A stretch of DNA of 64,000 bases from Colwellia sp. PAMC 21821 (GCF_002077175.1 NZ_CP014943.1:1364001-1428000); one strand, 5' to 3'. Counted from the first letter of the stretch, positions 27,736 through 37,923 are shown. The notes: generated from the letters alone by a model not told the origin. Program-made: numbers and translations.

Positions 27736-27785
27736 AAAGTTGGTAAAAGCGAAAATTAACCAATTACTTTCACTTTACCAACTTT
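27736..27785 (-). promoter_or_regulatory. Long inverted repeat between aceF and lpd
   Basis: AAAGTTGGTAAA at the left and TTTACCAACTTT at the right pair perfectly, and the stem extends inward by several more bases (GAAA/TTTC) around a 13-base loop. No T run follows, so it is more likely an RNA processing or attenuation structure than a simple terminator. It sits 36 bases after the aceF stop. Confidence 0.55.
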
Positions 27786-27821
27786 AGGTCATATTACTGT
27801 TTTATATCTGCCATTTGGCAA

Positions 27822-29792
27822 TTATAGGATGAGTTTTCTAATATCACTCATTACACCTGCCAGATGTACAGTAAAGCGTGCCGCTAGTGCGCCGTCAATT
27901 ACACGATGGTCGTAGGACATAGATAACGGTAACATTAACTTAGGTTCAAAATCTTTACCATTCCATTTAGGTTTCATTTCTGATTTAGAAACACCTAAAA
28001 TCGCTACTTCTGGAGCATTAACAATCGGCGTAAAAGCCGTACCGCCAATACCACCAAGGCTAGAAATAGTAAAACAACCGCCTTGCATATCCGTCGCTTT
28101 TAACTTGCCGTCACGCGCTTTTATGCTAATTTCAAGTAATTCACGCGATAACTGGTGAATGCCTTTTTGATCAACATCACGCACGACCGGTACAACTAAA
28201 CCATTAGGTGTATCAACCGCAACACCAATGTGAATATACTTTTTCAGAATTAAGCTTTCACCGTCTTCACTCAAGCTAGAGTTAAAGGTTGGAAAGGTGC
28301 GCAATGCATCTGCTGCGGCTTTTAAAATAAACACTAATGGCGTAATTTTAAAACCCAACTTTTGCTTTTCACAAATAACGTTTTGTTCTTTACGGAAGGC
28401 TTCAACATTGGTGATGTCGGCTTCATCAAACTGCGTAACATGCGGGATAGTTACCCAGTTACGATGTAAGAAAGGACCCGATATTTTCTGAATACGTGTC
28501 AGTGCTTTCGTTTCAACTTCACCAAACTTCGAGAAATCAATTTGCTTAGCGCTAACAACTTGTAAACCACCTTCACCAGCCGCTACTGAACTACCCGCAT
28601 TAGCTTTCGGACGTGACAATTCATATTTAACATACGACTGTACATCTTCTTTTAAAATACGGCCTTTACGTCCAGTACCTTTGACTAACGTTAAATCAAC
28701 TCCAAACTCGCGAGCAATGCGTCGAATAGAAGGTGAAGTATAAATAGCATCGGCATTCGTTAAACCAATTTGTGGATGATGCGGCACAGGCGCTGATTTT
28801 TTAGCTGCTGGCGCTGGTGCTTGGCTAGCAGCCGGTGCTGGCGCTGAAGTAGCTTCAGGCGCTGCTTCCTGAGCAGGAGCACCAGACGACGTTTCAAGCT
28901 TGATAACAATTGAACCTTGCTTAACTTTATCACCCGTACTGATCAATACTTCTTTTACCGTTCCGGCATGTGACGATGGCACATCCATAGTGGCTTTATC
29001 TGTTTCTAGCGTGATCAAGCCATCTTCAGCTTCAATAACATCGCCAACAGCAACCAGTACATCAATAACGTCAACTTCGCCATCTTCGCCAATATCAGGT
29101 ACCGCTATTTCGATAACTTCACTGCTTGCAGCCGCCGCAGGCGCTGATTTCTCAGCAGCAGGAGCTGGCGTAGCAGGCGCTTCTTCAGATGCAGGTGCAC
29201 TTGATGAAGTTTCAAGCTTAATCACAATAGAGCCTTGCTTAACTTTATCACCGGTATTAATCAGCACTTCTTTAACTGTACCAGCATGAGGTGACGGAAC
29301 ATCCATAGTCGCTTTATCAGTTTCTAACGTGATCAAGCCATCTTCAGCTTCTATCACATCACCAACCGCAACCAGTACTTCGATAACGTCAACTTCGCCA
29401 TCTTCACCAATATCAGGTACGGCAATTTCAATAACTTCACTGCTAGTTGCAGCACTTGGCGCTTTTTCTGCTGCCGGTGCTTCAGCCTTAGCTTCTGGTT
29501 CAGCTTTTACTTCTGACTCAGCCGCAACAGGTGCTTCTGCTGTATCTTCAGCAGCAGCGCTCTTCATCTCGGCAATAACATCACCTTCTTTGATCTTGTC
29601 ACCAACTTTAACGGATAACGCAACAAGCTCACCAGCAAATGGGGCTGGAATATCCATTGATGCTTTATCAGTTTCTACGGTAATAATACCTTCGTCAGCT
29701 TCTAAACTGTCGCCTACTGCAAAACAAATCTCGATAACTTCTACTTCATCGCCACCGACATCTGGGACTAGAATTTTTTCAATATCAGACAT
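27822..29792 (-). CDS. aceF: Pyruvate dehydrogenase E2, dihydrolipoamide acetyltransferase
   Basis: 656 residues. Three lipoyl domains lie in the N-terminal half, each with a lipoylated Lys in DKA (first at 43, the others near 157 and 268), joined by Ala, Pro and Glu-rich linkers. A peripheral subunit-binding domain follows (SIRRIAREFGVDLTLVKGTG), then the catalytic acetyltransferase domain ending with the active-site SYDHRVIDGA. It transfers acetyl from lipoamide to CoA and forms the core of the complex. Lipoyl domains two and three differ at only three residues in about 80, while domain one is clearly different. It is 25 bases downstream of aceE. Confidence 0.97.
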   Translation of the reverse strand: MSDIEKILVPDVGGDEVEVIEICFAVGDSLEADEGIITVETDKASMDIPAPFAGELVALSVKVGDKIKEGDVIAEMKSAAAEDTAEAPVAAESEVKAEPEAKAEAPAAEKAPSAATSSEVIEIAVPDIGEDGEVDVIEVLVAVGDVIEAEDGLITLETDKATMDVPSPHAGTVKEVLINTGDKVKQGSIVIKLETSSSAPASEEAPATPAPAAEKSAPAAAASSEVIEIAVPDIGEDGEVDVIDVLVAVGDVIEAEDGLITLETDKATMDVPSSHAGTVKEVLISTGDKVKQGSIVIKLETSSGAPAQEAAPEATSAPAPAASQAPAPAAKKSAPVPHHPQIGLTNADAIYTSPSIRRIAREFGVDLTLVKGTGRKGRILKEDVQSYVKYELSRPKANAGSSVAAGEGGLQVVSAKQIDFSKFGEVETKALTRIQKISGPFLHRNWVTIPHVTQFDEADITNVEAFRKEQNVICEKQKLGFKITPLVFILKAAADALRTFPTFNSSLSEDGESLILKKYIHIGVAVDTPNGLVVPVVRDVDQKGIHQLSRELLEISIKARDGKLKATDMQGGCFTISSLGGIGGTAFTPIVNAPEVAILGVSKSEMKPKWNGKDFEPKLMLPLSMSYDHRVIDGALAARFTVHLAGVMSDIRKLIL

Positions 29793-29817
29793 TTCTTAAT
29801 TCCTTATCTAGTCTTAA

Positions 29818-32493
29818 TTACGCGTAAAGCGGGTTAATTTTGTCAGCATCAATGTTAAAGCGTTTAATCGCTTCACTTACCACTTTGCTTTTAATCTCAC
29901 CACGGTTTGCCAATTCATAAAGCGCAGCAACAACAATGTAGTTTTGATCAACTTCAAAATGTTGACGTAGGTTATCGCGGCTATCGCTGCGGCCAAAACC
30001 GTCAGTACCTAATACACGATACTCAGTGTCGATATAAGCACGCACTTGGTCAGAATAGTTTTTAACATAATCTGTTGCAGCAATGGCTGGGCCTTTTTCT
30101 GCCGTAATTATCTTAGAAATATAGGCTGTTTTTTGCTTGCTTTCAGGGTGCAACATGTTCCAGCGCGTTACTTCTTGTCCTTCACGTGCTAGTTCGTTGA
30201 ATGAAGTAACAGAATAAACGTCACTTGATACACCGTAATCAGCCGACAAAATTTGTGCTGCTTGACGAACTTTTTGTAAAATTGTACCTGACCCCATTAA
30301 CTGTACGTTGGCTTTAGCTTTTTTAGCTTCAACACGTTCAAGTTGGTAAATACCTTTAATGATTTCGTCTTCAACATCTTTATTTTCTGGCATAGCCGGA
30401 TGTTGATAGTTTTCATTCATCAGCGTTAAGTAGAAGAAGATGTTTTCATTTTCTTCGTACATACGGCGTAAACCTTCACGCACGATAACAGCAATTTCAT
30501 AACCGTAAGTTGGATCATAAGTTACACAATTAGGAATTAAGCCCGCTTGCACATGTGAATGACCATCTTGATGTTGTAAACCTTCACCGTTAAGCGTCGT
30601 TCTACCTGCAGTAGCACCTAATAAGAAACCACGTGCTTGGCTATCTGCCGCTGCCCATGCTAAATCACCAACACGTTGGAAACCAAACATTGAATAGTAA
30701 ATGTAAAATGGAATTGTCGTGGCATTACAAGTTGAATAAGACGTACCCGAAGCAACCCAAGACGCCATAGCACCTAGCTCGTTAATACCTTCTTGTAATA
30801 CTTGGCCTTTCTTATCTTCACGGTAATAAGCCACTTGGTCAGCATCTTGTGGAACATATTTTTGACCTTCGCTGGCATAAATACCCACTTGGCGGAATAA
30901 ACCTTCCATACCAAAAGTACGCGCTTCGTCAGGAATAATAGGCACGATACGCTTACCGATTTTCTTATCTTTTAGTAAGCTGTTTAGTACACGAACAAAA
31001 GTCATTGTTGATGATACTTCACGCTCACCTGAACCTTTTAATATTGGCTCAAATATTTTTAATGCCGGAATATCAAGTGACTCTTCCGCTTGTTGGCGAC
31101 GCGCAGGTAATGAACCACCTAATGCTTCACGACGTGCTTTCATGTACTTATATTCTTCGCTATCTTCTGGGAACTTGAAGAAAGGTAAGTCAGCAATTTC
31201 TTCATCGCTTACCGGAATATTAAAACGATTACGGTAATGCTTAAGCGAATCAACATCCATTTTCTTAACGTTATGCGCAATGTTTAATGCTTCACCTGAA
31301 GCACCTAAACCAAAACCTTTAACGGTTTTAGCAAGAATAACCGTTGGACGACCTTTGGTGTTCATCGCTTTTTCATAAGCCGCATAAACTTTAACAGGAT
31401 CATGACCACCACGGTTTAAACGCCAAATATCTTGATCAGACATATTCGCGACTAGCGCTGCTGTTTCAGGATACTTGTTAAAGAAGTTTTCGCGTGTGTA
31501 CTTACCGCCTTTGGCTTTACAGTTCTGGTATTCACCATCAACCGTTTCGTTCATTAACTGTAGTAATTTACCTGAAGTATCGCGGGCAATTAATGCATCC
31601 CAGTAAGAACCCCAAATTACTTTAACAACTTCCCAGCCTGCGCCGCGGAATGTACCTTCAAGTTCTTGAATAATTTTACCATTACCACGAACAGGACCAT
31701 CTAAACGCTGTAAATTACAGTTGATAACAAATGTTAAGTTATCTAAACCTTCACGCGTTGCAAGGCCGATAGCACCTAACGATTCTGGCTCATCAGTTTC
31801 ACCATCACCTAGGAAACAATAAACACGTTGGCCTGAACAATCTTTAATACCACGGTCAGTAAGGTACTTAAGGAAACGTGCAGTATAAATAGCCTGTAAT
31901 GGACCTAAGCCCATTGAAACAGTAGGGAACTGCCAAAAGTCAGGCATTAAATGCGGATGCGGGTATGAAGACAAACCTTTACCATCACACTCTTGACGGA
32001 AGTTATTCATTTGCTCTTCCGTTAATCTGCCTTCCATAAAGGCACGAGCATAAATACCCGGAGAAATATGACCTTGAGCAAAAATAAAGTCGCCGCCATC
32101 TTTTTCAGATGAAGCTTTAAAGAAGTGGTTGAAACCAACATCATATAAAGTAGACGAAGAAGCAAAGCTACCAATATGGCCACCAAGCTCTAAATCTTTT
32201 TTAGACGCGCGTAATACCAACACTAAAGCATTCCAACGAATAGCAGCACGAATACGTGACTCTATTGTTTGGTCAGCCGGCATATGCGGTTCTAACCCTG
32301 GTGGAATAGTATTTACATAAGCAGTTTTGGCGTCAAACGGTAAATGTGTACCGCTACGACGGGCTCTATCGATTAATTTTTCAAGTAGAAAATGAGCACG
32401 TTCTGGCCCTTCTTTTTCTAACACAGACTCCATTGATTCCAACCATTCTTGGGTTTCCATTGAATCAATATCTAGATTTGGGAGCTCAGACAT
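29818..32493 (-). CDS. aceE: Pyruvate dehydrogenase E1 component
   Basis: This 891-residue homodimeric E1 (887 in Escherichia) decarboxylates pyruvate and acetylates the lipoyl group of E2. The thiamine diphosphate motif is present as GDGETDEPESLGAI through to INCN, and the region SHVQAGLIPNC and the C-terminal LGTDGFGRSDSR are typical. It follows pdhR on the same strand after 146 bases, so it may be read from the pdhR promoter and from its own. Confidence 0.97.
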   Translation of the reverse strand: MSELPNLDIDSMETQEWLESMESVLEKEGPERAHFLLEKLIDRARRSGTHLPFDAKTAYVNTIPPGLEPHMPADQTIESRIRAAIRWNALVLVLRASKKDLELGGHIGSFASSSTLYDVGFNHFFKASSEKDGGDFIFAQGHISPGIYARAFMEGRLTEEQMNNFRQECDGKGLSSYPHPHLMPDFWQFPTVSMGLGPLQAIYTARFLKYLTDRGIKDCSGQRVYCFLGDGETDEPESLGAIGLATREGLDNLTFVINCNLQRLDGPVRGNGKIIQELEGTFRGAGWEVVKVIWGSYWDALIARDTSGKLLQLMNETVDGEYQNCKAKGGKYTRENFFNKYPETAALVANMSDQDIWRLNRGGHDPVKVYAAYEKAMNTKGRPTVILAKTVKGFGLGASGEALNIAHNVKKMDVDSLKHYRNRFNIPVSDEEIADLPFFKFPEDSEEYKYMKARREALGGSLPARRQQAEESLDIPALKIFEPILKGSGEREVSSTMTFVRVLNSLLKDKKIGKRIVPIIPDEARTFGMEGLFRQVGIYASEGQKYVPQDADQVAYYREDKKGQVLQEGINELGAMASWVASGTSYSTCNATTIPFYIYYSMFGFQRVGDLAWAAADSQARGFLLGATAGRTTLNGEGLQHQDGHSHVQAGLIPNCVTYDPTYGYEIAVIVREGLRRMYEENENIFFYLTLMNENYQHPAMPENKDVEDEIIKGIYQLERVEAKKAKANVQLMGSGTILQKVRQAAQILSADYGVSSDVYSVTSFNELAREGQEVTRWNMLHPESKQKTAYISKIITAEKGPAIAATDYVKNYSDQVRAYIDTEYRVLGTDGFGRSDSRDNLRQHFEVDQNYIVVAALYELANRGEIKSKVVSEAIKRFNIDADKINPLYA

Positions 32494-32587
32494 AATTACT
32501 TAGTCTCCATTTGTTGTTTGTTAAGTAAATTTAGTTGTTTAAAGATAGCTGCTTTTAAGCAATTATCCTTACTCGTTTTAATTTTTT

Positions 32588-32650
32588 ATACCAATACAGT
32601 TTAAATGAATGAATTATCACTAATCGATAATTCGTTGAGTTAATTGGTAT
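32588..32650. repeat. Small palindromic repeat at the 3' end of pdhR
   Basis: ATACCAAT at 32588-32595 faces ATTGGTAT at 32643-32650, and an inner hairpin (GAATTATC/GATAATTC, 32611-32633) lies between them. The right end covers the last codons and stop of pdhR. It could serve as a processing or termination structure between pdhR and aceE. Confidence 0.55.
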
Positions 32651-33425
32651 CAACTTTCGGTCGTTTCATTCTGCGTATAGAACGTTCCATACGGCTATTT
32701 TCCTGTGACATTTTTAATAGCACTTCTTCAATGAAAGCTAAATGTCGATGGCTAGCTCCCCAAGCAATTTGGGGTTTACCACTGACAATCGCACTCATTA
32801 AACGCGTGCGATAATCAGATATTTGGCCAAACACGTCAGGTCGCTTAGCCAAAGTTGTTAAATTTTTCTCAATGTTGTCAATCAACAACGGCGCCATACT
32901 ATTGGCTAAATGCAAAATAACCGCATTATGACTCGCCGCGCATATAGCGATATAAAATTCGAATACGGCTTCAGCTTCAAGGCGGTAACTATCTTCAAGT
33001 TGTGCCGTGCCAATGTTGTCATGCTTGCGCTGAATTTCATCAAAATCAGCTTGTGTACCGCGCATCGCTGCATAGTAAGCCGACATCCCCTCAATACCAT
33101 GACGAAACTCTAATAAATCAAATTGTGACTCATTATTATTCGCCATTAAGGCAAATAGTGGGTCTGACAGACCACCCAAAATTTTATCACTTACAAAGGT
33201 TCCGCCACCTTGGCGACGCGTGACTAAATTTTTTGCTTCTAACTTTTGAATAGCTTCACGCAATGAAGGTCGAGACACATCGAACTGCTTTGCTAGTTCT
33301 CGCTCTGCCGGTAACTTTTGTCCGGGCTTTAAACTACCTTCTAGGATCATAGTCTCAAGCTGAGCCAAAATAATATCTGACAACTTAGCTTGCTTTACCG
33401 GTTTTTCAATACTCGGAATCGACAT
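32640..33425 (-). CDS. pdhR: Pyruvate dehydrogenase complex repressor PdhR
   Basis: The 261-residue GntR/FadR-family regulator has an N-terminal winged helix (about 10-78, with PGQKLPAERELAKQFDVSRPSLREA cut in the usual way by helix-turn-helix) and an all-helical effector domain of the FCD type that binds pyruvate in Escherichia. It begins the pdhR-aceE-aceF-lpd cluster and a matching operator lies 80 bases upstream, so autoregulation is likely. Its last three codons lie inside a palindromic repeat. Confidence 0.95.
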   Translation of the reverse strand: MSIPSIEKPVKQAKLSDIILAQLETMILEGSLKPGQKLPAERELAKQFDVSRPSLREAIQKLEAKNLVTRRQGGGTFVSDKILGGLSDPLFALMANNNESQFDLLEFRHGIEGMSAYYAAMRGTQADFDEIQRKHDNIGTAQLEDSYRLEAEAVFEFYIAICAASHNAVILHLANSMAPLLIDNIEKNLTTLAKRPDVFGQISDYRTRLMSAIVSGKPQIAWGASHRHLAFIEEVLLKMSQENSRMERSIRRMKRPKVDTN

Positions 33426-33505
33426 TTAAAACCCTTTATGACTCAAATACAAGTGACCTAAGTTAAAAAACTCACGTCGAAAATATTTTTAAAAAACCTT
33501 GGTAA

Positions 33506-33521
33506 AATGGTCTTACCAATT
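33506..33521 (-). promoter_or_regulatory. Candidate PdhR operator
   Basis: Read on the minus strand the site is AATTGGTAAGACCATT, a near-perfect match to the PdhR box (ATTGGT, three bases, ACCAAT). It lies about 80 bases upstream of the pdhR start. A second, wider dyad (TTGGTAA...TTACCAA) overlaps it. Confidence 0.75.
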
Positions 33522-33870
33522 GATAATTTCAGATGTAATGTAACAAATGAATACACTGTTGTAAACACAGCGACTAATTTATCACCAGTGCCCGCATATT
33601 AAGCACACCACTTGATGCAAAAAATCCACACTATTAACCACTGTAGTACAATTACTCATAAAGTTTAATAATGAAAGACTTCACAGTAATCAAAATAAGC
33701 CAAACGGCTTAACCTACTATACATAAGGCTAATAAAGCTGATGTGGTAAATAGGCTTGCGCTAAAGGGTAGACTAAAAAATAACGAACAACGTAAAGTAG
33801 CTAACTTTCAGTGTTTAGCGTAAACCATTTCGATTTCACTTCGTGGAAAGGGAAGTTGGGATGATATTAG
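33522..33870. other. Non-coding stretch between the pdhR operator and the repeat array
   Basis: About 350 bases without a supportable gene. AT-rich, no clear terminator or RNA gene. It lies between divergent transcription of pdhR and the repeat array. Confidence 0.4.
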
Positions 33871-34240
33871 TTTTAAGCTGTCAGTTTGCGAGACTGAAAC
33901 AAAGGGCGGGATATTAGATATTAGATATTAGCTATTAGCTGTAAGCTTTCAGTTTTAAGCTGTCAGTCTATGAGACTAAAGCAAAGGGCTGGGATGTTAG
34001 CTGTAAGTTTTTAGTTTTAAATTTTAAGCTGTCAGTTTGCCAGACTAAAGCAAAGGGCTGGGATGTTAGCTGTAAGTTTTTAGTTTTAAATTTTAAGCTG
34101 TCAGTTTGCGAGACTGAAACAAAAAGACGGGATATTAGATATTAGATATTAGCTGTAAGCTTTCAGTTTTAAGCTGTCAGTCTATGAGACTAAAGCAAAG
34201 GGCTGGGATGTTAGCTTTGAGCTGTCAGTCTACTGGACTA
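33871..34240 (+). repeat. Tandem array of 69-82 bp units with AAGCTGTCAG core
   Basis: Units begin with TTTTAAGCTGTCAGT at 33871, 33953, 34022, 34091 and 34167, with a partial unit at about 34217. Two variants alternate (A-B-B-A-B): the A variant has GCGAGACTGAAACAAA and a GATATTAGATATTAG stretch, and the B variant has GAGACTAAAGCAAAGG and GGGATGTTAGC. Units differ by substitutions and small gaps. The core recurs singly between other genes in 35-45 kb. Confidence 0.85.
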
Positions 34241-34324
34241 AAGAACCTCAATACCAAGCAAAGCGGAGGTTGGCTTTACTTGGTTACTGATAGCTTAATA
34301 CTGATAGCTTAAAACTTGTGTCAA

Positions 34325-35230
34325 TTAAGTAATAATACCGGTTAAGGTTAGAACAGATATTGCGGCTAAGAATAGTAATAGGGTTCGTTTGGCTAACTTA
34401 ACTAATAAACACGGTTCAGCAGTGCAGTCATCGGCATCAACCATAAAGTCTTCAGACATTTGCGCAACCGCTATCAATACTTTGCTGGGCGCTTTTTCAA
34501 ACTCAAATAAGTTTTCAATCCAAACGGGCATCGCTTTCGAAAAATGGCCAACAAACATATAACCAAAAGCAACTAACCTTACTGGTAGCCAATCAACCCA
34601 AAACAATAATTGCTGGCTGGCTTGACAAGTTTCATCGCTGTTTTGATTGTTTTGATTGTTTTGGCTGCTTGGGCTGTTTTGCTCAGCGCTGTCGTTCTGC
34701 CCATCTGTTGCATCATCTGGTTTATTAGCACATTCATTTACCTTGGTTAATAACCGATAAAACAATGCACCTGCTGGGCCAAATAAGACAAAGAACAGCA
34801 TAACCGCGATAAAGTAGCGATAATTTAACCAAACCATGGTTTGGCCAAATCCCATGTCGGTAATGTTTTTATCTTGTTGTAATTGCAAGTGTTGCAACTC
34901 ACAAGTAGTTAATTCACCTTTAAAAGCTGAAACCAAATAGTTTTTATAACTCTCTCGAGTTTTCATACAACCAAAACACACAATAAGGATTAAGGTTGAA
35001 GCAATTAAATACAATAAAGCGTTATCAATTTGCGCTAATAAAAAATAACACCCCACTACCGGCACCAAAATAACCGCATAAGTTAATATGGCAGAATTTT
35101 TATAATCAGCCAGCAACTTAGTTTTCTTAATTACCGCCAAATATCGTTGGTATAAAGTATCAAACTGCCAAGCACTAGAAGACAAGTAACGCTCAGCAAC
35201 CAGTGCAATCAGCAAACTAATCAAGCTCAT
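34325..35230 (-). CDS. ampE: AmpE-family membrane protein
   Basis: This 301-residue integral membrane protein has four probable transmembrane segments (near 45-60, 65-85, 145-165 and the extreme C-terminus), plus the N-terminal SLISLLIALVAERYL typical of AmpE. AmpE is coexpressed with AmpD in Enterobacteria; it is proposed to sense or transduce cell wall signals, but its biochemical role is not settled. The central loop is enlarged by an Asn, Gln and Asp-rich stretch. It lies downstream of ampD on the same strand, across a 222-base repeat-filled gap. Confidence 0.85.
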   Translation of the reverse strand: MSLISLLIALVAERYLSSSAWQFDTLYQRYLAVIKKTKLLADYKNSAILTYAVILVPVVGCYFLLAQIDNALLYLIASTLILIVCFGCMKTRESYKNYLVSAFKGELTTCELQHLQLQQDKNITDMGFGQTMVWLNYRYFIAVMLFFVLFGPAGALFYRLLTKVNECANKPDDATDGQNDSAEQNSPSSQNNQNNQNSDETCQASQQLLFWVDWLPVRLVAFGYMFVGHFSKAMPVWIENLFEFEKAPSKVLIAVAQMSEDFMVDADDCTAEPCLLVKLAKRTLLLFLAAISVLTLTGIIT

Positions 35231-35264
35231 TTTTAATTATCCATTTATTAAGTTTTAAGTATAA

Positions 35265-35452
35265 AGCTGTCAGCTTTCAGATCGCCAACTAACTACTATT
35301 ATGTGTTTCACGAACAACTGACCTGTTATGTCCTACCTTTAACTGACAGCTAATAGCTGATAACTGCAACTGACCTTGTGCCCTATCTTTTACTGACAGC
35401 TGAATTTTCCCTATTCTTTTACTGAAAGCTGACAGCTTAAAACTGACAGCTG
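35265..35452. repeat. AAGCTGTCAG-family repeats between ampD and ampE
   Basis: At least five copies of AGCTGTCAG or its complement CTGACAGCT are spread through this gap (near 35267, 35343, 35393, 35430 and 35443), with copies in both orientations. They fill almost the whole spacer and could form hairpins. Confidence 0.75.
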
Positions 35453-36046
35453 TCACTTCCCTAACAACCCCCAAAAACGCTGCCAATCAAACGCATCCCC
35501 AGGATCAGTTTTCCGCCCTGGTGCAATATCACAATGTCCAACAATGTTACGTTTTAGCTCAGGATAAGTTCCTATTAAAGCTTGGCTTAAGTCACTAAGC
35601 TGCTGATATTGCGCTTTAGTATAGGGAATATCATCTGTTCCTTCCAGCTCAATACCAATTGAAAAGTCATTACACTTTTCACGGCCTTGATAAGACGAAA
35701 CACCGGCGTGCCATGCTTTATCATTGAATGAAACATATTGCACAATATGACCAGTACGCTGAATCAAGCAATGGGCTGAAACACGTATGCTATATATACT
35801 TTCGAAGTAGGGATCAATAGTTGGGTCTAAATTACCGAGGAAGAAGTCGGTAATGTGGCTACCACCAAATTGCCCCGGCGGTAATGAAATATTATGCACA
35901 ACCAATAAACTAACCGCTTCATCTATCGCTCTAGGCTCACAGTGGCTAGATTTTTGAATTTCAGCGTCACATAGCCAACCATTTTTAATGACTAGTTCAG
36001 CGATACATTTTCGGTCATTTTGCAGAAATGACATACAATAATTCAC
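35453..36046 (-). CDS. ampD: 1,6-anhydro-N-acetylmuramyl-L-alanine amidase AmpD
   Basis: The 197-residue zinc amidase releases the peptide from anhydromuramyl peptides in cytosolic cell wall recycling. Typical segments are VVHNISLPPGQFGG (zinc His), VSAHCLI, the substrate-binding KAWHAGVS, DFSIGIELEG and the terminal GHCDIAPGRKTDPG, which supplies the second His and the Asp. The GTG at 36046 gives the longest frame; ATG 12 bases on is also possible. In many bacteria AmpD loss raises beta-lactamase expression. Confidence 0.95.
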   Translation of the reverse strand: MNYCMSFLQNDRKCIAELVIKNGWLCDAEIQKSSHCEPRAIDEAVSLLVVHNISLPPGQFGGSHITDFFLGNLDPTIDPYFESIYSIRVSAHCLIQRTGHIVQYVSFNDKAWHAGVSSYQGREKCNDFSIGIELEGTDDIPYTKAQYQQLSDLSQALIGTYPELKRNIVGHCDIAPGRKTDPGDAFDWQRFWGLLGK

Positions 36047-36175
36047 AGGTTGTTTATCAAAGCGCTATTACATAGTAAAGTTATCGATAGAACAAGATAT
36101 TATCCCCGTATCACGGCAAAATGTAGATTGGTGCGATGGGAGAATCAAACAGATTAATCTAACAGTTGGGCATAT

Positions 36176-36697
36176 ATGACTAAAAATGACACTTCAGCAA
36201 GTTTTGGTAAAGGCTTTGTCTGGATAGCCTGGATTATCGGTATCGCTTTATTAGTCTTTGTTTTTCAGGACTTACTCGACGAGCAATATAATCCAAACCA
36301 AGACCCTAAGCTTTCATTGCAGGCCAATGGCAAAGCAGAAGTTATGTTGCAGCAAAACCGACAAGGGCATTATGTTACTAATGGTGCTATTAATGGCACG
36401 CAAGTTACCTTTTTACTCGACACCGGTGCTACACACGTGTCTATTCCCGCGCACATAGCAGAGAACTTATCCTTGCAAGCACAAGGGCAAATGCGTGTGC
36501 AAACCGCAAATGGCACAATTACCGTCTATCAAACACAAATAAATGAACTACGCATTGGCAATATCTACCTGTATAATGTCGCAGCAAATATTAACCCTAG
36601 TATGGCTGCCGATGAAATTCTGTTGGGCATGAGCGCCCTAAAAAGAGTAGAATTTAGCCAAACCGGAAAACAACTAATTTTACGAGAGCAGCTTTAA
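36176..36697 (+). CDS. Membrane-anchored retropepsin-like aspartic protease
   Basis: The 173-residue protein has one N-terminal transmembrane helix (about 13-32) and a single-lobe aspartic protease domain with FLLDTGATHVSIP (active Asp about 84). The single lobe requires dimerisation for activity. This is the bacterial clan AA family defined by TIGR02281. Its stop abuts the nadC start codon (TAA followed directly by ATG), so the two are probably translationally coupled. Substrate unknown. Confidence 0.85.
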   Translation: MTKNDTSASFGKGFVWIAWIIGIALLVFVFQDLLDEQYNPNQDPKLSLQANGKAEVMLQQNRQGHYVTNGAINGTQVTFLLDTGATHVSIPAHIAENLSLQAQGQMRVQTANGTITVYQTQINELRIGNIYLYNVAANINPSMAADEILLGMSALKRVEFSQTGKQLILREQL

Positions 36698-37585
<888 letters not shown>

Positions 37586-37923
37586 AAATTAGCTAAAAAC
37601 TTTAAGCTTTAAGCTGTCAGTTCGAAGCTGTCAGTTAAAAATAGTCCTAAGCTGTCAGCTCTAAGCTGTCAGTTAAAACAACAATATCTATAGTACCTGT
37701 TTTCTCTCTTACTGATAGCTGACAGCTTAGAACTAAAAACTTGATATTTATCAATCTAATATCCATGCTTAATTTTTAAAATCACATGAAAATTAACAAT
37801 TAATGCGTAAAAACAGCGATAATTTGCAATAAACTTAAAATAAATGCTCACAAAGTTTTACATTTGCCAAATTTTGTCGCAATATCAATGCAGCCCCCGT
37901 AATAACGAATGGAATTTATAACG
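37586..37923. other. Intergenic region nadC-pilA with repeats
   Basis: This stretch has no gene. Its first half (37601-37729) carries five AAGCTGTCAG repeats: four in one orientation and one in the other, which could form a hairpin. The second half carries the pilA leader. I find no sigma-54 promoter match. Confidence 0.5.
37601..37729. repeat. AAGCTGTCAG-family repeats downstream of nadC
   Basis: Copies start near 37611, 37625, 37649 and 37662 in forward orientation and one reversed copy is near 37719. Forward and reverse copies can pair. Confidence 0.8.

Noticed and set aside
28900..29799. Long antisense open frames opposite aceF
   Set aside because: They mirror the Ala/Pro/Glu-rich and lipoyl repeats of AceF; low complexity keeps stops away on the reverse strand.
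33871..34240. CRISPR-like or coding reading of the AAGCTGTCAG array
   Set aside because: Units are 69-82 bases of mostly shared sequence without unique spacers, and no open frame of useful length runs through.
37730..37923. Sigma-54 promoter upstream of pilA
   Set aside because: No site with the GG and GC elements at the right spacing is present, on careful reading of the leader.
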